This document shows positions 1-8,828 of a stretch of 64,000 nucleotides of DNA, in pieces. Origin of the DNA: Proteus hauseri ATCC 700826. Its GTDB lineage: Bacteria; Pseudomonadota; Gammaproteobacteria; Enterobacterales; Enterobacteriaceae. A program made the position numbers and the translations under genes. Below the pieces are notes generated by a model, which was given only the letters and a program-made list of their open reading frames with translations, was not told the origin of the DNA and did no database searches. Within the stretch, counting starts at the first letter, position 1; every line of letters begins with the position of its first letter. Location of the stretch: assembly GCF_001654965.1 (NCBI RefSeq), contig NZ_LXEV01000024.1, forward strand, positions 1 through 64,000. The letters run 5' to 3'.

Positions 1-127
1 AAAAACAATAACCGATAACGACAACAATAGATGGATACAAACGACTAAAACCATCTGATGCTTTTAGCATCGTTGTCGCAATAACCTCAGATATAATTGC
101 CAGCATTAGGTAAGTTAATCCATTCAT
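1..127 (-). CDS. SMR-family multidrug efflux protein (partial, 5' part only)
   Basis: The first 42 codons of a small multidrug resistance (EmrE-like) transporter, reading off the left edge of the window. The visible protein starts MNGLTYLMLAIISEVIATT and continues through MLKASDGFSRLYPS. The membrane-embedded Glu in the first helix (sequence ISEVIATT) is the proton- and drug-binding residue of the family. These pumps are about 110 residues with four helices and work as antiparallel dimers that exchange protons for cationic drugs. The start is an ATG at 127-125. The family is clear; which member (EmrE, SugE or MdtI type) cannot be settled from 42 residues. Confidence 0.8.
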   Translation of the reverse strand, partial: MNGLTYLMLAIISEVIATTMLKASDGFSRLYPSIVVVIGYCF

Positions 128-202
128 TTTTTAGCCTTAGTCTTATACACATTCAATTTTGTGAATTCTATCACAAGCTAAAGTGATGGCATTAAAGCAA
201 TA

Positions 203-239
203 AAAATAAAAAAGACACTTTTTATTTTAAATAAGTGCC
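203..239 (-). terminator. Rho-independent terminator of sotB
   Basis: On the minus strand a 7-bp stem with one G-T pair (GGCACTT / AAGTGTC) is followed by TTTTTTATTTTT. It lies just past the sotB stop codon. Confidence 0.75.
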
Positions 240-261
240 CTTTATCTTAATAATTTTTTAT

Positions 262-1491
262 TTAATGTTGATGAATTTGATTTTTCTTACGAGGCGCACC
301 ACCCATTGAAATACGATAACGCGTGAAGATAAACCCACACCAAATTACCGCAATAATGCTCAATAGTGTTCCTGCGTAACCAATGTTTGTCATACCCGCA
401 TGAAGGGTAACTTGATTACCTAATAAGGCACCTGCGCCTATTCCAATATTAAAAATACCAGAATAAATCGACATTGCGACATCTGTTGCATCGGGAGCTA
501 AATCAATAACTTTTACTTGTAATCCAAGGCCAATACACATAAAACCGATACCCCAAAAGATAACCAGAATAATAAATGTATTGATATTCTGACTGCTCAT
601 CATTAATAAAGCTAAGCAAAAAGTTAATAATATCAAAGCGAAAAATAAAAATGACGTTGGCATTTTAGCACTATAACGACTAAATAAAACACTACCGATA
701 ATACCTGCACCGCCAAAAATCAATAAGACTAAAGTGGCAAAATTTGGTGCTAAATGAGCAACATCCACAACAAAAGGCTCTATATAGCTATAAGCGGTAA
801 AATGAGCGGTTACAGCAATAACCGTTAGCAAAAATATTCCCATTAATGGTCCGCGTTTTAACAACACAGGAACACTTTTTAATGAACCAGAATGCTCACT
901 AGGTAATAAAGGTAAATAACGCATTAACGCGAGCATGGTAATTAACGCCAAGAGACCAATTCCCATAAATGTTGCACGCCATCCTAACCATTGACCAATA
1001 ACACGGCCAATTGGTAGGCCTAACACTGTCGCCAATGCAGTACCTGTTGCTAACAATCCTAGTGCTTGTGCTCTTTTACCATGAGGTGCCACTCTAATCG
1101 CTAATGAAGCTGTAATTGACCAAAAGACGGCATGAGAAAAAGCAACACCGATACGGCCAACAATCAGAGATTTAAAATCCCACGCAAGCCCTGACAAAAT
1201 ATGACTGACGATAAAAACAGCGAATAAAATAATCAGTAGCTTACGTCGTTCAACTTTACTCGTGGCTAACATAAGTGGTAGTGACATTAAAGCCACAACC
1301 CAAGCATAAATAGTGATCATTAATCCAGTTTGAGCAGGTACCATTGCAAAACTTTCAGAAATATCACTTAACAATGCAACGGGGACAAATTCTGTCGTAT
1401 TAAAAACAAAAGCCGCAAATGATAAAATAATCACCCTGATCCACGCGGTTTGACGACTGACCTCATTAATATTTGATGTGGTGATATTCAT
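262..1491 (-). CDS. sotB: Sugar efflux transporter SotB (MFS)
   Basis: A 409-residue, 12-helix major facilitator of the DHA1 family. It matches E. coli SotB (YdeA) closely along its length, including [15 protein letters not shown] near residue 30, the loop VERRKLL, the segment [31 protein letters not shown] in the central loop, and [19 protein letters not shown] near the C terminus. SotB exports arabinose, lactose and related sugars from the cytoplasm by proton antiport. The C terminus ends in a short basic, His-containing tail. The gene stands alone with its own terminator. Neighbours do not indicate a dedicated sugar pathway. Confidence 0.92.
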   Translation of the reverse strand: MNITTSNINEVSRQTAWIRVIILSFAAFVFNTTEFVPVALLSDISESFAMVPAQTGLMITIYAWVVALMSLPLMLATSKVERRKLLIILFAVFIVSHILSGLAWDFKSLIVGRIGVAFSHAVFWSITASLAIRVAPHGKRAQALGLLATGTALATVLGLPIGRVIGQWLGWRATFMGIGLLALITMLALMRYLPLLPSEHSGSLKSVPVLLKRGPLMGIFLLTVIAVTAHFTAYSYIEPFVVDVAHLAPNFATLVLLIFGGAGIIGSVLFSRYSAKMPTSFLFFALILLTFCLALLMMSSQNINTFIILVIFWGIGFMCIGLGLQVKVIDLAPDATDVAMSIYSGIFNIGIGAGALLGNQVTLHAGMTNIGYAGTLLSIIAVIWCGFIFTRYRISMGGAPRKKNQIHQH

Positions 1492-1938
1492 AGTTAATTA
1501 ACGCTTTTTTTTAAAAGTGGTAAAGATAAATGACTTACGCTTTTTTATATAAATATTCGTGTGGCTAATTAAGTATTTTTATCTCTAATCAATACTAATC
1601 AGATAACGACTTAGTTATCCTTATAAAACAAAAAATAAGCCAAATTTTCACGAAATTATATTGCTAAAGCGAATCAGCAATCAATTTTAGCATATCAATG
1701 TGATAATTTTAAATCCTATCAATAACTTCTTTTTAACTTGGATAGTACTTAAGGAAATAAAAATGAGATATTTAATCAATAATTGAAAGCAAGTGGTTTA
1801 ACTGAATAAGCCACTTAATTATAAGAAAAATAGCAGTATATTCATTTAGTTATAAATTATAAAAAAACAGCAAACAAATGAAATTAAGATGAATAAAAGA
1901 GAGTTTAGAATAAAAGAATAAAGCAAAAGAGAAAATTA
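1492..1938. other. Intergenic region, no gene seen
   Basis: About 450 bp of AT-rich DNA between the sotB start and the end of the next minus-strand gene. Stop codons interrupt all frames. One short inverted repeat (AAGTGG near 1791, CCACTT near 1810) may end transcription of a flanking gene, but it has no T-run. It presumably holds the sotB promoter; I could not pick a convincing -35/-10 pair. Confidence 0.5.
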
Positions 1939-2355
1939 CTAACTTAATGTATCAATTACGTTAGTCGCCTGCTCACAGGTAAGATTTTTAGCGGATGTAG
2001 AAGCACCATTAAGGCGATTTTTAATAGAAAAAATTTGCGCAATAGAAGCTCTAGGTAATACTAAGCGACCATTTGCAAGAGCGGCCTCTATCGAACTTAA
2101 CTTAGCGGCTAATTGCTGACAATTTTCAGAGTTATCTAATGATTGATAATAATTGACCAAACTATCACTCTGCTTTTGAGCCGATGAGATAATTTGAGTT
2201 ATTGGCACTGATTGGCGTTGAATTATATCACGGCTGTCCTGCCAAACTCCGGCCCCGTCCTCTTTTATAAAAGTGACTATAAGAATAGCAACCAAGATTG
2301 CGAGTATAATTGCTAACGACAACATTCCTCCTGCAATAATCAGTATTTTTTTCAT
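1939..2355 (-). CDS. Small single-pass membrane protein, function unknown
   Basis: A protein of 138 residues that I do not recognise. Residues 1-30 form one long hydrophobic helix (IIAGGMLSLAIILAILVAIL), so it is a membrane-anchored protein with most of its chain on the outer face. The soluble part is helical, rich in Ser, Gln and Asn, and has two Cys (NSENCQQL and NLTCEQAT) that could pair in the periplasm. The start chosen is the second of two adjacent ATGs because a GGAG sits six bases upstream of it. It stands alone in AT-rich flanks. Confidence 0.6.
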   Translation of the reverse strand: MKKILIIAGGMLSLAIILAILVAILIVTFIKEDGAGVWQDSRDIIQRQSVPITQIISSAQKQSDSLVNYYQSLDNSENCQQLAAKLSSIEAALANGRLVLPRASIAQIFSIKNRLNGASTSAKNLTCEQATNVIDTLS

Positions 2356-2596
2356 CATTTACTCCACAAGACTTATTAGCTATATAGTTATATATAATTA
2401 AAATAAGTGTGATTCAATTTGAATTACGATTCTTTTTATTTTTTACATTTTATTACGCTGTTATACAGTTTGTTTAATTTAAAAATTAGAGATAAAAATA
2501 ACATTTTGATTAATAATATAAATAAAAATGGCACATTAAAATATTTTATATAACATACCACTTAAAGATAAATTCAATTTTTTGAAAAAATAAGTG

Positions 2597-3385
2597 CTAT
2601 TTTTTAGAACAACAAGCAATATAATTTAAGTTTTTACGATTTGATCTAAAAAATTTAAACATTGATAAAAATCGTGTACGATTTGACTTATTTTTAAGCC
2701 CATTTTTAATAATTTTTGCCGTTGTTAATAAGCCTTCGTCTCGAAGCAATCCTATTGGCGAAAGCAAGCTCATAGCACCAAATTTCATTTCTACTGCAGA
2801 AAATCCAACATCAATAAATAAATCATGCCATTCCTGTTTAAACATAGGGGCTACATTTGATTGCACAACACCCACTAAGTTTTTTTTATCCACTTCATCA
2901 TTGCTCTTCATAATATCATGCGTTAATAAAAGTCCTCCTGGTTTTAATACTCTAAAGTATTCTTGTACTAATTTAGATTTTGCTTTATCACCATACATCG
3001 TTAGCATTGCTTCATTAATAACAACATCAAAGGTTTCATCAGGAAAAGGAAGTGAAAACCCATTGGCTTTGGTTAGCTGAATTAAATGCGTTAATTGTGC
3101 ATTATCGATATTACGTTTTGCATTAGCTAAAGCCTGATCATCCATATCAACAGCAACAATTTGGCAACCATATTTATCTGCTATTTCAATAGCGGTTGTC
3201 GCCATATTGCACGCAATTTCTAATACATGGTGTGATGATGTAAATTGGGCTTGGTTAATTAACCACTCTGAAGCGTCTATTCCACCAGGTCTTAAACGTG
3301 TTTTACCCAAGCTTGCTAAAAAAGTATGCCCTGCTTTAGGCACTGATTGTTCTATTGTTTTACTCACTATTGTTTGATTACTCAT
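2597..3385 (-). CDS. Class I SAM-dependent methyltransferase
   Basis: A 262-residue Rossmann-type methyltransferase. Motif I is unusual (LEIACNMATTAIEIA in place of the common LDVGCGTG). It is followed by the acidic strand end IVAVDMDDQALANAK, motif II (FPDETFDVVINEAML) and motif III (FRVLKPGGLLLTHD). The layout resembles UbiE/Methyltransf_11 proteins that act on small molecules; the substrate is unknown. The start at 3385 is preferred over an ATG at 3397 because GGTGG precedes it at usable spacing. It is transcribed away from the DUF305 gene, and the 209 bp between them contain a MerR-type promoter directed at DUF305. The Cys-Cys near the C terminus (YIACCSKK) is notable. Confidence 0.75.
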   Translation of the reverse strand: MSNQTIVSKTIEQSVPKAGHTFLASLGKTRLRPGGIDASEWLINQAQFTSSHHVLEIACNMATTAIEIADKYGCQIVAVDMDDQALANAKRNIDNAQLTHLIQLTKANGFSLPFPDETFDVVINEAMLTMYGDKAKSKLVQEYFRVLKPGGLLLTHDIMKSNDEVDKKNLVGVVQSNVAPMFKQEWHDLFIDVGFSAVEMKFGAMSLLSPIGLLRDEGLLTTAKIIKNGLKNKSNRTRFLSMFKFFRSNRKNLNYIACCSKK

Positions 3386-3528
3386 GCTACCCACCATTTG
3401 CTAATTATTAAGTTGCATTATAAATACACCTTATAATAAAAAGCATTTAATGGGAATAGTTATCATTACTTTATTGAGAAATTGATCCGTCATCAAAAGT
3501 AAAGAACCTTAAATTTATAGAAACAACA

Positions 3529-3559
3529 TTGACCTTACCCTTAGGGTAATCTTTAAAGT
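3529..3559 (+). promoter_or_regulatory. MerR/CueR-type metal-responsive promoter
   Basis: A -35 box TTGACC at 3529-3534 is separated by 19 bp from a -10-like TAAAGT at 3554-3559. The long spacer is filled by a dyad: ACCTTACCC, then TTA, then GGGTAATCT, with 7 of 9 positions symmetrical. Overlong spacers with a central dyad are the hallmark of MerR-family promoters, and ACCTT at the -35 side matches copper (CueR) sites. It points toward the Met/His-rich DUF305 gene, whose start is 36 bp downstream. Confidence 0.65.
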
Positions 3560-3594
3560 TATAACACTTTCACATGAAAATTAAGGAAACTGTT

Positions 3595-3960
3595 ATGAAA
3601 AAGATTTTACCTGCTGCGATAATTTTAATGAGTGCGTTCTCTTTTAGCGCAATGGCTAATTCTTCACATATGAATATGGATATGCCACAAAGCAATTCTC
3701 CTATGCATAAAGAACTAAATGAATCGATGAATAAAATGCATGCTGACATGGCAAAAGGCATGAATACAGATAACGCAGATATCGCTTTTGCTGATGGTAT
3801 GATCGCTCACCATTTTGGCGCTATTGATATGGCTAAAATTGAATTAAAATATGGTACAGATCCAGAAATGCGTAAACTAGCTCAGGCTATTATTGATGCT
3901 CAAGGGCCTGAAATTGAGCAAATGCAAAAATGGTTAGAAAAAAACCGCAGCAAAAAATAA
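3595..3960 (+). CDS. DUF305 periplasmic metal-binding protein (CopM-like)
   Basis: A 121-residue secreted protein. It has a signal peptide (MKKILPAAIILMSAFSFSAMA) and then a Met/His-rich stretch (HMNMDMPQ, MHKELNESMNKMHADMAKGM) typical of copper binding. The DUF305 core follows, with IAFADGMIAHHFGAIDMA and QMQKWLEKN. DUF305 proteins such as cyanobacterial CopM bind copper in the periplasm. The ATG at 3595 is chosen because AAGGAAAC precedes it and it opens the signal peptide; an in-frame ATG at 3574 lies upstream. Control by a MerR-family copper sensor is inferred from the promoter just upstream. The usual DUF305 protein is longer (about 150-200 residues), so this is a compact form. Confidence 0.82.
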   Translation: MKKILPAAIILMSAFSFSAMANSSHMNMDMPQSNSPMHKELNESMNKMHADMAKGMNTDNADIAFADGMIAHHFGAIDMAKIELKYGTDPEMRKLAQAIIDAQGPEIEQMQKWLEKNRSKK

Positions 3961-4259
3961 TTAATATAAGTAGGCTATATGATTATAATATGGCCTATAC
4001 TTTCTACTCAAAATAGAAAATGTCATTCATTTAAATTTTAACTTATTGATATATTACAGCCTATTTTTTACCCTTCATTATTATAATAATAAATAATTAC
4101 TACATTCATATTGTTATAAGTTCTATTTCCTTGCAGTTAATCTGGTTTTATCTTAGTTGTATTTATTTTATCTCTCACACCTTTATAATTATCTACCGTA
4201 AATAAGGCTTATAGCCAATTTGTTCATTTTACTATATCAACATACATTAAGGAAAATAT

Positions 4260-4586
4260 ATGGCGAATAGTTTTTTACTGACTTACTCCGTTATTGCCAA
4301 ATATGGTACCCCTACCGATGGAGATAAAGCCGATAAGGTACGTCACGATATAGCTAAAGTAAGGGGGTGGATAAAATCACATACCAATGAAACTACATTT
4401 ACTGGAATAATGAGTATAAAAGGAAAAAATAATGAAGAGCGGCAAAAGTCGGCGATTAATAATATAAAAAATGAATTTAAGCCAATTTTAAAAAAACATG
4501 AAGCTTCAAGAAGCAGCGTGACCATCTATTGTACATTAATGGTAAGTTGCGTAGATAAACCATTTCAGTTCGAAGTTTATTACTAA
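4260..4586 (+). CDS. Hypothetical protein, 108 aa
   Basis: I do not recognise this protein. It is soluble with no signal peptide or helix long enough to cross a membrane. The start MANSFLLTYSVIAKYG, a basic middle (KVRGWIKSHTNETTF) and a C-terminal strand ending FQFEVYY suggest a small alpha/beta fold. A good ribosome site (AAGGAAAATAT) precedes the ATG, and a perfect 10-bp hairpin follows the stop, which together support a real single-gene unit. It has no clear operon partner: the DUF305 gene ends 299 bp before and the glycosyltransferase starts 265 bp after. Confidence 0.6.
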   Translation: MANSFLLTYSVIAKYGTPTDGDKADKVRHDIAKVRGWIKSHTNETTFTGIMSIKGKNNEERQKSAINNIKNEFKPILKKHEASRSSVTIYCTLMVSCVDKPFQFEVYY

Positions 4587-4600
4587 ATTTTTTTAATTTC

Positions 4601-4629
4601 TAAGAGCCATCATGATTGTATGGCTCTTA
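4601..4629 (+). terminator. Hairpin after the 108-aa gene
   Basis: Perfect 10-bp stem TAAGAGCCAT / ATGGCTCTTA with a 9-nt loop. There is no T-run, so it may stabilise the 3' end and not terminate on its own. Confidence 0.5.
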
Positions 4630-4851
4630 ATCCTATGAATTAATTTCATCTAAACTAGCCTTGTTATTCAAAATGACAGCACAAATCACATCCTCGACCT
4701 AACTATCGCCTAATAAATGACACAAATCTATTGATAGAGATGTCTCTACTTATCGAATCGTTTATAATCATAATTATGACATATGTTTATTGCCGTTATC
4801 ATCAATCACCGCAATAAACTTCACTAATTTTAAATATAAACAGATTTAAAT

Positions 4852-5904
4852 ATGCCAAAGATATTAATAATACAAAGAGATAACATCGGAGACTTAATAC
4901 TAACAACGCCTCTGATAGATGCCCTTGCCCAAAAATACGATACAAAAATCGATCTTCTCGTAAATTCTTATAATCAAGCAATTTTAGAAGGTAATCCTGC
5001 TGTAGGAAATGTTCATATTTACAGTAAGTTACATCATAAAAAATCTGGACAATCCGCATTAAAACTTATTTTTAGTCGTCTAAAAATTATTCTAGCTATG
5101 CGTAGACAACACTATGATATCGCTATTATTGCGAGAGATCATTGGGCTAAAAGAGCATTACAATGGGCAAAATTATCAGGTGCTAAACGTATTATTGCTA
5201 TCGGTGATGACACGCCGTCATCAGTAACTGACCCAATACCTACCCCTGCAAACAAAGGCCATATCGCTGAGCTTTTTTGTCAATTAGCTCATCCTCTTGG
5301 TATATACAGTAAACCTGGCCCACTTAAGTTATATGTGAAAAAGGAAGAAATTGATACTCTCCTACAACGAATAAGTATTCCTAATGATATTCCTATTTAT
5401 GGACTACAAATCAGCTCTCGCAAGCCACAACAACGTTGGCAAGCAGAAAAATTTATCGCTTTAGCTCATCTACTTACACAACGTGAAAAGTGCCATATTT
5501 TACTCTTTTGGTCACCTGGTAGTAGCGATAATAAACAGCATCCTGGTGATGATGAAAAAGCCGTATTTATTTTAGAACAATGTAAAGATATTCCTATTAC
5601 ACCAGTAGCCACTCAAAATCTTCGCGAATTAATGGCGGGGATGTCTCTGTGTGACCAAATATTAACGAGTGATGGCGGCGCATTACATATATCAGTTGGA
5701 GTGGGAGTACCAACGGTAGCAATGTTTGGTAATAGCGAAGCTGAATTTTGGGGACCTTGGCATATTGCTAATGAAGTTCTTGAAGCACCTGAAAATAATG
5801 TAGAACTTCTTACTGTTGAAGATGTACTAACTCGTTTTATTAGACTACGAGAACAAGTTATTCATTCAAAGTCTCAAAATAAACCACAATCTGATATTGA
5901 ATAA
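4852..5904 (+). CDS. Glycosyltransferase family 9 protein (heptosyltransferase-like)
   Basis: A 350-residue GT9 enzyme of the ADP-heptose:LPS heptosyltransferase type. The N-terminal domain begins KILIIQRDNIGDLILTTPL, the acceptor-side signature of the family. The C-terminal Rossmann domain has QISSRKPQQRWQAEKFIALA and the nucleotide-sugar signature LTSDGGALHISVGVGVPTVAMFG near residue 275. Such enzymes add heptose or a related sugar to lipid A-core at the inner face of the cytoplasmic membrane. It is not in a recognisable waa cluster, so it may modify the core and not build the backbone. No good ribosome site is visible before the ATG. A terminator follows directly, so it is a single-gene unit. 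Confidence 0.85.
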   Translation: MPKILIIQRDNIGDLILTTPLIDALAQKYDTKIDLLVNSYNQAILEGNPAVGNVHIYSKLHHKKSGQSALKLIFSRLKIILAMRRQHYDIAIIARDHWAKRALQWAKLSGAKRIIAIGDDTPSSVTDPIPTPANKGHIAELFCQLAHPLGIYSKPGPLKLYVKKEEIDTLLQRISIPNDIPIYGLQISSRKPQQRWQAEKFIALAHLLTQREKCHILLFWSPGSSDNKQHPGDDEKAVFILEQCKDIPITPVATQNLRELMAGMSLCDQILTSDGGALHISVGVGVPTVAMFGNSEAEFWGPWHIANEVLEAPENNVELLTVEDVLTRFIRLREQVIHSKSQNKPQSDIE

Positions 5905-5931
5905 CTAACAGCATCTTGTTAGCAGTAATAT

Positions 5932-5970
5932 AGATCATCTTATTAATACTAATAATCAGATGATCTTTTA
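5932..5970 (+). terminator. Terminator of the GT9 gene
   Basis: Stem AGATCATCT / AGATGATCT (9 bp) with a 17-nt loop, followed by TTTATT. Confidence 0.7.
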
Positions 5971-6061
5971 TTACAACTAATGTCAAATACAAAAAATACC
6001 AAAGTAAGTTTAGTTTAAATATCAAATAATGGCATTAATAGGCAGTGACAATGGAGCAAAA

Positions 6062-6973
6062 ATGAATAGCTCAGAATCAATGGCATCAGCGACAAAAATA
6101 CTCGCCAAACAAATTGAAAAATGGACTCAAAACACCAATTTACTTGAGACAGAAATACCTGGGCTAAAACTCACTCATTGGACTTCACCAACACCTATCA
6201 CCAGTCATACACATCAATCGAGTATTTGCTTGATTGCTCAAGGTGAAAAACGAGTTATATTAGGTGAGGAGAGTTTTATTTATGATGCCAACCATTTCTT
6301 AATTTCCTCTGTTGATTTGCCCGTTATCTCTAATATTTTACAGGCGAGCAAAAAAAAACCTTTCCTTGGCCTTATTATGGATTTAGATCTACAAGAAATT
6401 TCGCAACTTATTGTAGATGGTGAATTATCGTTCAGTGTTCAGAAAAATGCACAAAAAGGAATTGCCGTTGGAGAATTATCAGAACCATTACTTAACGCTT
6501 TTATTCGTTTAATGGATCTGCTTGAAGATCCAGATAGTATTAAAATCCTTGCCCAAGGAATTAAACGAGAGATTTTTTATCGACTTCTTCTTACAGAACA
6601 AGGCTCACGTTTAAATCAAATGGTAACCGCCGGAAGCCATAGCCACCAAATATCTAAAGCGATAGAGTGGCTAAAAAATAATTTTATTAAGCCATTAAAT
6701 ATTGGCGAATTAGCAACATGTTCTGGAATGAGCAAATCGGCATTTTATACACATTTTCGGACTATGACGTCGATGACTCCCCTGCAATTTCAAAAGAAAT
6801 TACGCTTAAGTGAAGCTCGCCGTTTAATGTTAACGGAAAATTTAGCAGCGATTAATACCACTTTTCGAGTTGGGTATGAAAGCCCATCACAATTTAGTCG
6901 TGAATACTGCCGATTATTTGGTGCCCCTCCTGCTAAAGATATAAAAATGCTGAGAAAATCAAATACACTATAA
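6062..6973 (+). CDS. yqhC: AraC-family regulator, YqhC-like
   Basis: A 303-residue regulator with an AraC_N cupin-like sensor half (residues about 15-170: THWTSPTPITSHTHQSSICLIAQGEK) and a C-terminal AraC double helix-turn-helix (KAIEWLKNNFIKPLNIGELA, then FRVGYESPSQFSREYCRLFG). The AraC_N type and the yqhD gene 209 bp downstream fit YqhC, which activates yqhD in response to glyoxal and other aldehydes in E. coli. In E. coli the two genes are divergent; here they run in the same direction. The ATG at 6062 is chosen over 6029 because GGAG lies five bases upstream of it. The symbol rests on architecture and context, so it is probable, not proven. Confidence 0.75.
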   Translation: MNSSESMASATKILAKQIEKWTQNTNLLETEIPGLKLTHWTSPTPITSHTHQSSICLIAQGEKRVILGEESFIYDANHFLISSVDLPVISNILQASKKKPFLGLIMDLDLQEISQLIVDGELSFSVQKNAQKGIAVGELSEPLLNAFIRLMDLLEDPDSIKILAQGIKREIFYRLLLTEQGSRLNQMVTAGSHSHQISKAIEWLKNNFIKPLNIGELATCSGMSKSAFYTHFRTMTSMTPLQFQKKLRLSEARRLMLTENLAAINTTFRVGYESPSQFSREYCRLFGAPPAKDIKMLRKSNTL

Positions 6974-7031
6974 ATAAACCTCAATTTACTTATTTGTTAT
7001 AAAATTCTTTTACTCTTTAGCGATAACAACT

Positions 7032-7070
7032 TCTCTTGCCATTTTTATTTTTGGAAAAATAGGCAAGAGA
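7032..7070. repeat. Strong inverted repeat between yqhC and yqhD
   Basis: TCTCTTGCC at 7032-7040 pairs perfectly with GGCAAGAGA at 7062-7070. The inner ATTTTT / AAAAAT extends the stem to 15 bp with one bulged A. There is no T-run on either strand, so it is not a standard terminator. It lies 112 bp before the yqhD start and could be a regulator site or an RNA structure in the leader. Confidence 0.55.
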
Positions 7071-7181
7071 CAGAGAGGATCAGACATTCATTCTTATCGA
7101 TTAAAACGATAGCATTTACCTCAGCAATAAATGTCTCTCTATTTACAGAGGCAAAATTCTATTTTGAAATGAGGTATAACC

Positions 7182-8351
7182 ATGCAACTCGATTTCACTT
7201 ATTACAATCCTACCACCATACATTTCGGCAAAAACTCCCTCACCAATTTAAATGATGAATTAACACAATATGGCGATACCGTTTTGCTAATGTATGGTCG
7301 TAACGCTATAAAATCTAACGGCCTTTATGATCAAGTAATGACGATACTTGCAGAGACTGGGAAAAAAGTTATTGAATTATCAGGTGTAATGCCAAATCCA
7401 ACTTATGAAAAAATGATGGAAGGTGCCAAACTAGTTCGTGAACATAATGTAAGCCTAATTTTGGCTGTTGGCGGTGGCTCTGTTATTGACTGCGCTAAAG
7501 GTGTTTCTGTTTCTGCCTATTGTGAAGGGCAAGATCCTTTCCAAAAATATTGGGTTGAGCATCAAGAAATCACTAACAAAATAGTACCAGTAGCTTCTAT
7601 TCTTACAATGGTTGGCACAGGCTCAGAGATGAATGGTGGCTCCGTTATCACTCACGAAGAGAGCAAATATAAAGTAGGTCGTGCATTTCCAGCTAAAGTT
7701 TTTCCTAAATTCTCTATCTTAAATCCAGAATATACTTTTACTGTTTCTCAGTATCAGATGGTTAGTGGTGTTTTTGATACGATGTCTCATTTAATGGAAC
7801 AATACTTTTCTGACCAAGGCGCGAATACAACGGATTATTTAATAGAAGGCTTATTAAAATCTTCTATTGATAATTTGCGTATTGCCCTTAAAAAACCAAA
7901 TGATTACGAAGCAAGAAGTAATCTAATGTGGAATGCAACATTAGCACTTAACACAATGACTGGATTATCAAAAACTCAAGATTGGCAAGTTCATATGATT
8001 GAACATCAATTAGGTGCTTATACTGATTGCGCTCATGGTATGGGGCTTGCGGCAATATCATTGCCTTATTACCGATTGGTTTATAAATTTGGTGTTGAGA
8101 AATTTGTACGATTTGCTACCCAAGTATGGGGTATCTCTGCGGAAGGAAAAAACCCAGATCAAATTGCACTGGAAGGTATCGCAGCATTAGAGCACTTCAC
8201 TAACGAGTGTGGCATTGTAACATCACTACAAGAGCTTGGCGCCACAAAAGAAATGCTGCCTAAAATTGCAAAATCAACAACAATTATAGGGAAAGGCTAT
8301 AAAAAATTAACCGATAAAGACGTACTGGAAATTTTAGAAGCGTGCTTTTAA
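7182..8351 (+). CDS. yqhD: NADPH-dependent aldehyde reductase / Fe-ADH YqhD
   Basis: A 389-residue iron-containing alcohol dehydrogenase (group III), close to the 387 of E. coli YqhD. The N-terminal Rossmann half includes VSLILAVGGGSVIDCAKG, the dinucleotide motif. The metal-binding half has FDTMSHLMEQYF, then MIEHQLGAYTDCAHGMGLA carrying the conserved His residues. YqhD reduces short-chain and toxic aldehydes such as glyoxal, acrolein and lipid-peroxidation products to alcohols using NADPH in the cytosol. A clean GAGGTATAACC ribosome site precedes the ATG. The yqhC-like gene immediately upstream suggests aldehyde-induced control. A weakly T-rich hairpin follows the stop. Confidence 0.93.
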   Translation: MQLDFTYYNPTTIHFGKNSLTNLNDELTQYGDTVLLMYGRNAIKSNGLYDQVMTILAETGKKVIELSGVMPNPTYEKMMEGAKLVREHNVSLILAVGGGSVIDCAKGVSVSAYCEGQDPFQKYWVEHQEITNKIVPVASILTMVGTGSEMNGGSVITHEESKYKVGRAFPAKVFPKFSILNPEYTFTVSQYQMVSGVFDTMSHLMEQYFSDQGANTTDYLIEGLLKSSIDNLRIALKKPNDYEARSNLMWNATLALNTMTGLSKTQDWQVHMIEHQLGAYTDCAHGMGLAAISLPYYRLVYKFGVEKFVRFATQVWGISAEGKNPDQIALEGIAALEHFTNECGIVTSLQELGATKEMLPKIAKSTTIIGKGYKKLTDKDVLEILEACF

Positions 8352-8381
8352 ATCTACCTAAGATAACGATCTGACTTTATC

Positions 8382-8415
8382 TATACCGACGAATGAAACA
8401 GCACTTGTCGGTATA
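8382..8415 (+). terminator. Hairpin after yqhD
   Basis: Stem TATACCGAC / GTCGGTATA (9 bp), loop 16 nt, followed by AACTTTACT. A weak terminator candidate for yqhD. Confidence 0.5.
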
Positions 8416-8483
8416 AACTTTACTAGCTATTCGCGTTTCAAGTAAAAAAGTACTGTAATTTTTTATCTTAATCTATTTTATGC

Positions 8484-8520
8484 AAAAAAAAACGGACCTC
8501 ATTGAGGTCCGCTTCTTTTT
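8484..8520 (-). terminator. Terminator of the tRNA operon (bidirectional)
   Basis: Stem CGGACCTC / GAGGTCCG with a 3-nt loop. On the minus strand it is followed by a run of nine T, just past the last tRNA-Leu. On the plus strand CTTCTTTTT follows, so it also backs up yqhD termination. Confidence 0.88.
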
Positions 8521-8523
8521 ATA

Positions 8524-8610
8524 TGGTGCCCAGGGCGGGACTTGAACCCGCACAGCCTAATGGCCGAGGGATTTTAAATCCCTTGTGTCTACCGATTTCA
8601 CCACCTGGGC
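8524..8610 (-). tRNA. leuZ: tRNA-Leu(TAA), second copy
   Basis: 87-nt type II tRNA with a long variable arm, CCA encoded, and anticodon TAA in the loop GGATTTAAAATCC. Acceptor stem GCCCAGG / CCTGGGC. It is identical in sequence to the copy at 8736-8822, so the two form a tandem duplication. Last gene of the Gly-Cys-Leu-Leu cluster. Confidence 0.95.
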
Positions 8611-8735
8611 TAAATTCTGTGGTGCGCCCGTAAATTTTATTGCTAAAAGTTTACTGGTAAGGACGACTTAACTGCTTCCCAATGCCATCATTGATGGTCT
8701 TTCTTTTGCACCATACTTTAATTTAACATTAAAGA

Positions 8736-8822
8736 TGGTGCCCAGGGCGGGACTTGAACCCGCACAGCCTAATGGCCGAGGGATTTTAAATCCCTTGTGT
8801 CTACCGATTTCACCACCTGGGC
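8736..8822 (-). tRNA. leuZ: tRNA-Leu(TAA), first copy
   Basis: 87-nt tRNA-Leu with anticodon TAA and encoded CCA. Lies 6 bp downstream of tRNA-Cys, matching the position of leuZ in E. coli. It reads UUA, a very common Leu codon in this AT-rich genome. Confidence 0.95.
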
Positions 8823-8828
8823 ATTTCA

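Noticed and set aside
2400-2596. Possible small gene between the 138-residue protein and the methyltransferase
   Set aside because: No ribosome site and no frame longer than about 25 codons; the sequence is simple AT-rich DNA.
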